A DNA stretch of 5,413 nucleotides from an archaeon (GCA_021798095.1 JAJZYL010000083.1:1-5413); one strand, 5' to 3'. Shown: positions 1 through 5,199, numbered from the stretch's first letter. Notes: generated from the letters alone by a model not told the origin. Made by a program: numbers and translations.

Positions 1-340
1 TCTTTGGAACCAGCTCAAGTTCACCATTACAGGATGTGCACCTTGAGTGGCTTAACGAGGGAATGACTCTTAGGCCCCCGAAGATCATCTTTAATCTTGA
101 CACCTCCCCTATCCCCTTTACTATAACCGCTGACTCCCCTTTCTTAATAGCTCTTGCATATAGTTCTTCGTCGCACGTGATCAAGGTCCTTTGCATTCCA
201 AGCCTTAATAGTTCAGCATCATCAATACTGTTAAAATAAATGACATCAAAGCCGAACATCCTGAGCTTTCTTGCAGTACTACCTAACATCGAATCTACTA
301 TCAGCTGCTCAGGTCTTCCCTTCTCCTCTACATTCCTCAC
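1..340 (-). CDS. Mut7-C family RNase-like protein (PIN-like fold plus zinc ribbon), C-terminus outside the window
   Basis: The reading frame runs leftward from a GTG at 340-338 and leaves the window after 113 codons. Residues 13-20 read LIVDSMLG and 53-60 read LITCDEEL, the two acidic motifs of the Mut7-C domain (candidate metal ligands D16 and D57). Residues 100-107 read RCTSCNGE, the first knuckle of the family's C-terminal zinc ribbon; the second CxxC should lie just beyond position 1. Family knowledge: Mut7-C is a PIN-like domain predicted to be an RNase; its cellular substrate is not established. The GTG start is chosen because the first in-frame ATG (289-287) would remove the VD of the first motif. 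The gene overlaps the end of the upstream CBS gene by 32 nt, so translation is probably coupled and no separate promoter is seen. The family call is firm; the exact start is less so. Confidence 0.85.
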   Translation of the reverse strand, partial: MRNVEEKGRPEQLIVDSMLGSTARKLRMFGFDVIYFNSIDDAELLRLGMQRTLITCDEELYARAIKKGESAVIVKGIGEVSRLKMIFGGLRVIPSLSHSRCTSCNGELELVPK

Positions 341-875
341 AGATGAACTTCCCGTCCATTTCAGAGAGGAAATCAGACCACTCCCCACAGTTATCACAAT
401 ATCCACTTATGAAGTTCCTCCTACGCTGTCCCTTGGATGTAAGGATGCTTGTCTTCTCAGATATTATCTCCATTATTTCAGGGATGACTTCCACTATATC
501 AGATAGGGAGATCATACCAACTAGGTCCTTTTTATACTCAACGCCCAGTCTCTTGATATTGTACTTCCTCATCATCTTAGCAGCTTCCATGACCGTGCTT
601 TCTGCCTTGATCTTGAGCATAGGTCTAGACATAACATCTATGGCCTTCACATTGCTAGGAAGCAGATTCTCTCCTGTCACCTTTCGAATTATATCACCAT
701 CGGTGACTATACCCACCACGTCGCCGTGGTCCATTATCACTATGCTGCTAACCTTACCATTATTCATTTTCTTGGCTATTGATAAAATTGAATCACCAGG
801 CGACCCTGTTATTACAGGACTGCTCATTATCTCCTTAACCTTAATGGTGGTCTTGAGAGATTTCTCGAATGCCAT
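309..875 (-). CDS. CBS-domain pair protein with C-terminal zinc ribbon (Ta0289-like)
   Basis: This 188-residue soluble protein has two CBS motifs in tandem followed by a metal-binding ribbon. CBS1 spans about residues 13-66 (VKEIMSSPVITG to GIVTDGDIIRKV) and CBS2 about 78-131 (AIDVMSRPMLKI to LVGMISLSDIVEV). The tail from about 155 carries CDNC (C160, C163) and CEEC (C179, C182), a four-cysteine zinc-ribbon or rubredoxin-like site. CBS pairs bind adenine nucleotides. The same order, CBS-CBS-ribbon, is known from Thermoplasma acidophilum Ta0289, which was structurally studied as a CBS protein fused to a Zn-ribbon-like domain. A nucleotide-sensing role is therefore likely, but the partner or target is unknown. 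The ATG lies about 28 nt after a TATA box, so the mRNA is probably leaderless. The 3' end overlaps the Mut7-C gene, which suggests that the two metal-binding proteins work together. Confidence 0.9.
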   Translation of the reverse strand: MAFEKSLKTTIKVKEIMSSPVITGSPGDSILSIAKKMNNGKVSSIVIMDHGDVVGIVTDGDIIRKVTGENLLPSNVKAIDVMSRPMLKIKAESTVMEAAKMMRKYNIKRLGVEYKKDLVGMISLSDIVEVIPEIMEIISEKTSILTSKGQRRRNFISGYCDNCGEWSDFLSEMDGKFICEECRGEGKT

Positions 876-894
876 GGGTCGTTATAAATACTCA

Positions 895-910
895 CCCTTT
901 TTATATTTAT
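895..910 (-). promoter_or_regulatory. Archaeal TATA-box promoter of the CBS/Mut7-C unit
   Basis: On the minus strand, 910 to 895 reads ATAAATATAAAAAGGG. Its centre near 903 is about 28 nt upstream of the ATG at 875, the spacing expected between a TATA box and the start site of a leaderless archaeal transcript. No Shine-Dalgarno sequence precedes the ATG, which agrees with a leaderless message. Confidence 0.65.
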
Positions 911-1599
911 CTGCAGCATAATATATCCCACTTTTAGTTATAGACGTCCACAATAGGCGATCTCTGAGCGTATACAATCACCGACCCATTATCTGAAGAA
1001 ATCGATGCTGGTTATAACGGTGTAACATACTTGTGGCCATAATCGTACCTTATCTATTTATTATCTATGAATAGGGTAAATTGCTGTGTCAAATAGCTAA
1101 CCCTCAACCGTAATGTTGTGTCTTTACATGAACGGGTTGTACGATGATGTCTTTGCCGTTATCTCCTTCACATTCACGCCCTCCAGCTTCATGCCCAGAC
1201 CCCCTATCTTACACCATACCGTGGTATAATCTGGTAACTTCACTCCTATAATACATATATTGACGGTGTGCGTACGGACCCCTCCTCCTGCCTGAACGGC
1301 GGATGGGAAATCACGTACACATACGCGAGCAGTCCATGAACTTCTCTTGGTACCTGAACCTCGCCACTCCTTCAGTTGTTTATCATCTGCCCCTCGTTAG
1401 CTTGTAGAGAAGGTCGGATTGGACAATATCTCCCCCTTCCTGATAAGGAATCCGTTATCTACCCCAGACCCTTTGTCCGTTTACTTATTTCCCCATTTGC
1501 GCGTTTCAACTATGTAAGAAGCCATGCTGATCAATCTGATATCCTTAACGCCAAATCATTATTATTAGATGGTTGGTATTCGACAAGCCAAGTTGGATT
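911..1599. other. Intergenic region between two divergent promoters, with no intact gene
   Basis: Apart from the transposase remnant, I see no reading frame with protein-like composition on either strand. The flanks (911-1123 and 1481-1599) hold no tRNA and no recognisable RNA. A weak resemblance between ATAGGGTAAATTGCTGTGTC (from 1071) and the minus-strand sequence CATAGTTGAAACGCGCAAAT (1514 to 1495) might be degraded terminal inverted repeats of the IS element, but it is not good enough to annotate as such. Confidence 0.5.
1124..1480 (-). pseudogene. Decayed, internally deleted IS5-type transposase remnant
   Basis: Reading the minus strand leftward from 1480 gives pieces of a transposase N-terminus spread over shifting frames. 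At 1480-1400: (T)DKGSGVDNGFLIRKGEIL, then a TAA. At 1364-1332: ARFRYQEKFMD. At about 1332-1249, in another frame: LLAYVYVISHPPFRQEEG and then SVRTPSIYV. At 1246 onward, in a third frame: GVKLPDYTTVWCKIGGLG. This order (N-terminal RRGEIL-like motif, RYPE..F..LLA, PFRQ.EGFVR, PDYTT.WRR) is the N-terminal layout I recall from IS5-type DDE transposases of archaea. The last piece runs straight into VNVKEITAKTSSYNPFM and a TAA at 1126-1124, which looks like the extreme C-terminus (KE..K.SLYNMF). The catalytic DDE core seems to be deleted. The original ATG seems to have become ACG at 1480-1478. At least three frame changes and an in-frame stop make it non-functional. The family call rests on memory of motifs, not a search. 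Confidence 0.72.
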
Positions 1600-1613
1600 A
1601 AAAGTTTATATTT
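1598..1613 (+). promoter_or_regulatory. TATA-box promoter of the ACT-domain gene
   Basis: The sequence TTAAAAGTTTATATTT contains a purine-rich BRE-like stretch followed by TTTATATTT at 1605-1613. Its centre is about 26 nt upstream of the TTG at 1635. This spacing predicts transcription starting at or next to the start codon, and it is the main support for choosing that TTG. Confidence 0.65.
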
Positions 1614-1634
1614 GCACCCGCGTAAAAAAGGCTA

Positions 1635-2150
1635 TTGTGGAACAAGCTTATAGACAAATTCAAACGACGAAAGGCCGGATTTGAAATAGCAAGGTTAATG
1701 CTTGAAAGTGGGATGAAGGTTGGAAGTGACGGCCACTATTATATAGGAAATATTAAGATAACTGATAGCGCGATCAGCGACGCACTTCAAATAAATAGAC
1801 AAATCGTGAGGGACACCGCTGAATTCATTCTACAGGATGTTGAAATAGGCCAAGTTTTTACAAGGCTCAGACCTTCAGGTTCGAACTTAGTAGAAGTGGC
1901 TTCTATATTGGGCCTACACGCATTAGTCATAGAAGCCAATCCAAATGATGTGGGTGTAGTTTCGGCCGTCATGAAGGTGTTTGGTGACCTAGGGATAATG
2001 GTACATCAGGCAATAGTTGACGATGTTGAACTATACCCTGAGCCAAGGATTACCATCATATATAAAGGTGGGCATGATGAGGAACTGATCAAGAAGCTGT
2101 CAGCCACCGGAATAGTAAAGTCCATAAATATTAAGAGTGGCAATGATTAA
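1635..2150 (+). CDS. ACT-domain regulator of amino-acid metabolism (COG2061-like)
   Basis: This 171-residue soluble protein has an N-terminal part (about 7-70) with a helical, HTH-like pattern, and a C-terminal ACT domain (about 93-167). The domain opens with the strand LHALVIEANPNDVGVVSAVM, continues with LGIMVHQAIVDD, and closes with a GIVKSINI strand. The ND-x-G turn (N104, D105, G107) sits where ACT domains bind a small ligand, usually an amino acid. The arrangement matches the archaeal family annotated as predicted allosteric regulator of homoserine dehydrogenase; that function is a family prediction and not proven. The start is TTG: it lies about 26 nt after a TATA box, there is no usable ribosome-binding site, and the next in-frame ATG is 21 codons in and would cut the N-terminal helix. 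Threonine synthase downstream fits a role in the aspartate-family pathway. Confidence 0.8.
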   Translation: MWNKLIDKFKRRKAGFEIARLMLESGMKVGSDGHYYIGNIKITDSAISDALQINRQIVRDTAEFILQDVEIGQVFTRLRPSGSNLVEVASILGLHALVIEANPNDVGVVSAVMKVFGDLGIMVHQAIVDDVELYPEPRITIIYKGGHDEELIKKLSATGIVKSINIKSGND

Positions 2151-2483
2151 GGGTTTAAGCAAGATCCTTTCCCCTAATTTACATCATCTTACAAACCATT
2201 CCAAACCTGATATCAACTATTCGTACACATTAAATCAGTGTATATCTAACATAAAATGTCTTGTTAGTGTTAGAGGCCAAGTTTGACCTGTAACTTTCCA
2301 ATAACCTTAGCTTTATTTATCCTAGAGGTGACGTACTTGTCATTTAACTTAATATCTAATATTATAAACGAAAGGGTAGCAACATGTTTCAGTGGGAAGT
2401 AAAAATTCCCTTGAAATCTGCGTATCGTGTATACTGTAGTGTAAAGAGGTGATATGTTATGTTATCCCAGTCATAGTGAGATG

Positions 2484-2505
2484 AGCGCGCCCCCGGCGCT
2501 GGGGC
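2484..2505 (+). repeat. Two overlapping, mutually exclusive GC-rich hairpins
   Basis: AGCGC (2484-2488) can pair with GCGCT (2496-2500) across a 7-nt loop. That loop contains GCCCC (2489-2493), which can instead pair with GGGGC (2501-2505), again with a 7-nt loop. The two stems cannot form together. The block is almost entirely G and C in otherwise AT-rich intergenic DNA. No function is assigned. Confidence 0.5.
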
Positions 2506-2717
2506 TTGGTCTGAGTTATATTATCAACGGCAGAATTTTTTTTACCCATTTTGGAAGCAGTTGCGCGTAGTACCAGAGATATAACGATTATCTATTAGGC
2601 AGTCCCCCCATCATCATATTTACTGTACATTGCCAAAAGACGCGAGCTTTGAACTTCCCAGGGCTCCCTCCTTTAAATCATTGCTGCTAGCTAGAGCAAC
2701 ATTATGAGCAAGCCGTT

Positions 2718-2794
2718 TTAAATTTGCTACTGTCGATTGTCTAACTCCTCACTAAACCTGATCAAATTCGCTCAACTTGGACAGTAGCCATTAA
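2718..2794. repeat. Inverted repeat, perfect 9-bp core, upstream of mscL
   Basis: GCTACTGTC at 2726-2734 is exactly complementary to GACAGTAGC at 2780-2788. The pairing can extend outward past one mismatch and a 2-nt bulge to TTAA at 2718-2721 against TTAA at 2791-2794. The arms enclose 45 nt. It could be the basal stem of a small RNA, the ends of a miniature insertion, or a regulatory dyad; the sequence does not decide among these. Confidence 0.5.
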
Positions 2795-2829
2795 GGAATA
2801 GCGCCCCACCAACGGCGCCATGATTAACC

Positions 2830-2838
2830 TTTATAAAT
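2830..2838 (+). promoter_or_regulatory. TATA-box promoter of mscL
   Basis: TTTATAAAT at 2830-2838 predicts transcription starting near 2860. That leaves a leader of about 15 nt which begins at or just before the ribosome-binding site GAGGT at 2861-2865, 9 nt before the ATG at 2875. The pair fits a short-leader archaeal message. Confidence 0.65.
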
Positions 2839-2874
2839 TAAATACACCCACCTAAAATATGAGGTAATAATCTG

Positions 2875-3249
2875 ATGGATAAGGAGGATCAAATAATAGA
2901 AGAGCTCGAGAAAATAAGGGCTCTGCTTGAACCCAAACCCCTTCCACCAGCACCGCCTGCTCCCAAAGGCTTCATTAAGGGGTTTGAAAGTTTTATTTCC
3001 ACATATAAGGTTATGGGATTAGCTGTGGCTTTTATAATAGGTTTGTACCTTGGTGCTTTGGTGCAAGCCCTTGTTACCGACTTGATAATGCCAATTATTC
3101 AATTTGCTACACATGGAACTGTCTGGGAAAATATAGATTTTGGGCCGTTCAGAGTAGGGGATTTCGCTGGATCACTACTTACCTTCTTCATAATCTTGAT
3201 TGTGGTATTTATAATGATAAAGATGACCAGTAAGATGGGGATTAAATAA
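2875..3249 (+). CDS. mscL: Large-conductance mechanosensitive channel family protein, archaeal short form
   Basis: This 124-residue membrane protein aligns with MscL: an amphipathic S1-like stretch (about 31-43), TM1 (about 46-75, with LAVAFIIGLYLG and then LIMP), a short extracellular loop containing FGPFRVG, and TM2 (about 98-117) ending in MIKMTSK. MscL opens a wide pore under membrane tension to release solutes on osmotic downshock. Three points differ from E. coli MscL. The protein stops seven residues after TM2, so the C-terminal helical bundle is missing. It has an extra N-terminal charged helix (3-18) joined by a proline-rich linker (about 20-30). At the pore constriction, G22 and V23 of E. 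coli correspond to A52 and F53. GAGGT lies 9 nt before the ATG. It has its own TATA box and no coupled neighbour, so it is probably monocistronic. Confidence 0.9.
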   Translation: MDKEDQIIEELEKIRALLEPKPLPPAPPAPKGFIKGFESFISTYKVMGLAVAFIIGLYLGALVQALVTDLIMPIIQFATHGTVWENIDFGPFRVGDFAGSLLTFFIILIVVFIMIKMTSKMGIK

Positions 3250-3259
3250 AGGTAATAAA

Positions 3260-3289
3260 CTATCAATTGATTAATTATGAACTTGATAG
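3260..3289. repeat. Inverted repeat just upstream of the thrC TATA box
   Basis: CTATCAA (3260-3266) is complementary to TTGATAG (3283-3289) with 16 nt between. The left arm also overlaps a perfect 10-bp palindrome, ATCAATTGAT at 3262-3271. The repeat lies between the end of mscL (3249) and the thrC TATA box (3299), so it could be an mscL 3' structure or an operator for thrC. No T-run follows it, which argues against a hairpin terminator. Confidence 0.4.
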
Positions 3290-3298
3290 CCCCAAACA

Positions 3299-3305
3299 TT
3301 TAAAA
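3299..3305 (+). promoter_or_regulatory. TATA-box promoter of thrC
   Basis: TTTAAAA at 3299-3305, about 35 nt before the ATG at 3337, predicts a start site near 3328 and a leader of about 9 nt. A weak ribosome-binding match, GTGAT at 3324-3328, sits at the very edge of such a leader, so initiation may be close to leaderless. Confidence 0.5.
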
Positions 3306-3336
3306 CTACAAAAATAGGCACCAGTGATGATATATA

Positions 3337-4602
3337 ATGAGCTATGTTACTAAACTTGTCTGTTCTAGATGTGGGGAGGAATATGATCCCAAGATAAACC
3401 AGGTCATGTGTAAGCATGACGACTTGGGCAGGCTTGATATCCTCTATGACTATGAGTTAATAAAGGAAAAGGTCAACAAAAGGTCAATTATTAGTAGGCC
3501 TCGTGACACATGGCGCTGGGCCGAGCTCATGCCTGCGTATGAAAAATATGCTGTCAGATTAGGGGAAGGTGGGACCCCTCTTATCAGATCAAAAAGGCTG
3601 GGGGAAAAGCTAGGATTAAAGAATCTATACCTTAAAGACGAAACAAGAAATCCGACTGGCAGCTTTAAAGACCGCTCCATGGCAGTGAGTGTAGCTAAGG
3701 CCAGAGAAAAGGGAGTAAGCGTAACTACTACAGCTAGTAGTGGTAACGCCGCTGCAGCTCTCGCGGCATATTCCGCAAATGCAGGAATTAACACCGTTGC
3801 ATTTGTGCTTTCCACTGCCAGCGACGGTAAAGTTGCACAACTCAAGCTCTATGGCGCTTCGGTGATCAAGGTCAATGGGATAGAAAGTGGGGAAGATCCG
3901 TCCGTGAAGATGATGAGGGCATCGGTTAGGAGGTTCGGGTGGTATCCATCGCCCAGCTTTGGGCCGTTTAACCCTTATCAGGTCGAGGGGCCTAAGGCTA
4001 TAAGTTTTGAACTAGCTGAACAATTCGAATGGAAACCGTTCGATTGGACGTTGGTCCCAACCGGAAGTAGTTGCTTACTTGCAGGTATCTGGAAGGGGGT
4101 TAGAGATCTTACGGAGATCGGCCTAGTTGACTATTATCCCAAGCTAGTTCCCGTACAGCCGCTGGGCAACAGTCCACTTATACGGGCGATCAAGAGTGGA
4201 CAGGAATTTAGGCAGATTGAAGCTGAAAGTCATCCCAGCACAATAGCCGCAGGTCTTTCTGACCCTTATCCATGGGACGGAGATGCGGCGCTGGAAGGAG
4301 TAAGGAAAACTGGCGGCACTGGTGAGACCGCCAATGATAGGGAAATAATCGAAGCTATCAGGGATTTAGCCAAATACGAAGGCATCTTTGCAGAGCCAAG
4401 CGGAGCCGCCGCCCTTGCCGGTTTAAAGAGGCTACTCGATGCCGGCGTAATAGACAGGAGCGACAGAGTGGTTGCTCTAGTTACTGGCGCTGGATTGAAG
4501 GACATCGAGTTTGCAAAAACTTTGATATCTCAACCTCCTATCATCGAGCCCAATGAAAGAGATTTAGGTGCTGCTCTAAAGGCTGAAGGCTTAAACATAT
4601 AA
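3337..4602 (+). CDS. thrC: Threonine synthase
   Basis: This 421-residue fold-type II pyridoxal-phosphate enzyme converts O-phosphohomoserine to threonine and phosphate, the last step of threonine synthesis, in the cytoplasm. Visible motifs: the PLP-lysine motif NPTGSFKDRSM (Schiff-base K111), the substrate loop TTASSGNAAAALAAYSANAG (131-150), a phosphate-binding loop PTGSSCLLAGIWKG (241-254, with fewer glycines than usual), SDPYPWDG (308-315), AEPSGAAALAG (352-362) and the TGAGLKD tail motif (383-389). The N-terminus has a zinc-ribbon-like start, CSRCGEEYD (C9, C12), but the second pair is C25-K-H27, so any metal site would use a His or is degenerate. The length is normal for archaeal ThrC. 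The ATG at 3337 has a TATA box 35 nt upstream. T-runs after the stop suggest the message ends before the next gene. The Lrp gene downstream is a possible regulator. Confidence 0.93.
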   Translation: MSYVTKLVCSRCGEEYDPKINQVMCKHDDLGRLDILYDYELIKEKVNKRSIISRPRDTWRWAELMPAYEKYAVRLGEGGTPLIRSKRLGEKLGLKNLYLKDETRNPTGSFKDRSMAVSVAKAREKGVSVTTTASSGNAAAALAAYSANAGINTVAFVLSTASDGKVAQLKLYGASVIKVNGIESGEDPSVKMMRASVRRFGWYPSPSFGPFNPYQVEGPKAISFELAEQFEWKPFDWTLVPTGSSCLLAGIWKGVRDLTEIGLVDYYPKLVPVQPLGNSPLIRAIKSGQEFRQIEAESHPSTIAAGLSDPYPWDGDAALEGVRKTGGTGETANDREIIEAIRDLAKYEGIFAEPSGAAALAGLKRLLDAGVIDRSDRVVALVTGAGLKDIEFAKTLISQPPIIEPNERDLGAALKAEGLNI

Positions 4603-4616
4603 TTTTTTAATTTTTC
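4601..4616 (+). terminator. T-rich terminator after thrC
   Basis: Directly after the stop codon (4600-4602), six Ts at 4603-4608 and five Ts at 4611-4615 form the kind of oligo-T tract at which archaeal RNA polymerase terminates without needing a hairpin. It precedes the separate TATA box of the next gene. Confidence 0.6.
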
Positions 4617-4623
4617 CAAAATA

Positions 4624-4634
4624 TTTATATAAAT
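4624..4634 (+). promoter_or_regulatory. TATA-box promoter of the Lrp/AsnC gene
   Basis: TTTATATAAAT at 4624-4634 predicts a start near 4654, leaving a leader of about 13 nt. GGGAGAT at 4652-4658 is the likely ribosome-binding site, 8 nt before the TTG at 4667, and supports that unusual start codon. Confidence 0.65.
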
Positions 4635-4666
4635 TAAATTAGAAACCAATAGGGAGATAGATAGGC

Positions 4667-5119
4667 TTGCATAAATTAGACGATAAAGATTTTAAATTAC
4701 TAGGTGAATTAGCGAAGGATTCATCGAAGAGCATACCAAAGGTCAGTAAGGAGCTTGGTATAGATGCCAGTGTGGCGTACAGCAGAGTTAAGAGACTAAT
4801 AAGGCTAGGCTACATAAAAGGCTATACAATAAAGGTTAATGAAGACCTGCTAGGATGGAAGATACTTGCCTGGGTGGGTGTAAATGCGGAATCAAAGAAG
4901 AGGGATAATGTGTATACAGCACTACTGTCAATACCGGAAGTAAGCAGCGCAGCTGAAGTGACTGGCAGATATGACTTCATAATAATGGTCAAAGCGCAGA
5001 ACATCGACAACTTGCACCAGACCATAACAAATAAAGTAGGTGTAGTGGAAGGGGTAACCTATACGGAGACCTTTATTTCGCTAAGATCTTCAACGAAGAG
5101 CTTTGAACTTTTAAAGTAA
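4667..5119 (+). CDS. Lrp/AsnC-family transcriptional regulator
   Basis: This 150-residue DNA-binding protein has the standard two-domain Lrp layout. The N-terminal winged HTH (about 4-52) begins with LDDKDFKLLGELAKDSSKSI and has its recognition helix around DASVAYSRVKRLIRLG, followed by YIKGYTIKVN. The linker leads to a RAM/ACT-like sensor domain (about 66-141) with VSSAAEVTGRYDFIIMVKA; the TGRYD turn (99-103) is the usual effector-binding and dimer-contact region. Family members form dimers or octamers and respond to amino acids, often controlling their own gene and biosynthetic neighbours. The start is TTG, supported by GGGAGAT 8 nt upstream and by the protein beginning where Lrp proteins normally begin. 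It lies 64 nt after thrC with its own promoter. Regulation of thrC or of itself is plausible but inferred. Confidence 0.92.
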   Translation: MHKLDDKDFKLLGELAKDSSKSIPKVSKELGIDASVAYSRVKRLIRLGYIKGYTIKVNEDLLGWKILAWVGVNAESKKRDNVYTALLSIPEVSSAAEVTGRYDFIIMVKAQNIDNLHQTITNKVGVVEGVTYTETFISLRSSTKSFELLK

Positions 5120-5189
5120 GATATTAGTTGTTATTAAAAACTATCATAGGAAATTAGCTGGAATTATTTAGTAACACGATCCATATATA

Positions 5190-5199
5190 TTTATATTTA
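5190..5199 (+). promoter_or_regulatory. TATA-box promoter near the right end of the window
   Basis: TTTATATTTA at 5190-5199, within a longer AT stretch, is centred about 27 nt before the ATG at 5222. It matches the spacing seen at the confident leaderless genes in this window, so a transcript beginning at or near 5222 is likely, whether it is coding or not. Confidence 0.55.

Larger units (their letters stand above)
2151..2829. other. Long intergenic region with inverted repeats and a GC-rich island, no confident gene
   Basis: About 680 bp between the ACT gene and the mscL promoter carry no recognisable gene. They contain two tandem micro-ORFs (2384-2452 and 2454-2570), overlapping GC-rich hairpins (2484-2505), a long-spaced perfect 9-bp inverted repeat (2726-2788), and a small GC hairpin (2801-2818, GCGCC/GGCGC with an 8-nt loop). 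On the minus strand, 2461 to 2270 is open for 63 codons without ATG, GTG or TTG. No tRNA motif and no clear C/D-box pair was found. The region could be decayed mobile DNA or hold an undescribed small RNA. Confidence 0.45.

Noticed and set aside
271..921. A 216-codon plus-strand frame opposite the CBS gene
   Set aside because: It is the antisense shadow of a well-supported gene on the minus strand, with a low-complexity S/L/I-rich translation and no family motifs.
1222..1233. Palindrome ATACCGTGGTAT
   Set aside because: It falls on the PDYTTVW codons of the transposase remnant and is explained by coding sequence, not by an operator.
1376..1684. A 102-codon plus-strand frame starting MFIICPSLAC
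   Set aside because: It lies opposite the transposase remnant and runs into the start of the ACT gene in another frame. Its composition (many R, S, C, P) is not protein-like, and it has no promoter or ribosome-binding site.
1877..1886. GGTTCGAACT resembling a tRNA T-loop
   Set aside because: It lies inside the ACT gene, and no acceptor stem, D-arm or anticodon arm can be built around it.
2071..2094. ATGATGA followed by CTGA, resembling C and D boxes of a guide RNA
   Set aside because: It lies inside the ACT-domain coding sequence, the boxes are far too close together, and no C'/D' pair or closing stem is present.
2337..2402. A 21-codon TTG frame after GAGGTGA at 2324-2330
   Set aside because: The TATA-like TTTATTTAT at 2312-2320 would start transcription after the ribosome-binding site, so the signals contradict each other, and the frame is too short to judge.
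3450..3845. Minus-strand frames inside thrC (131 and 71 codons)
   Set aside because: They are opposite a gene with clear PLP-enzyme motifs; the translations are Ala/Leu/Ser-rich shadows.
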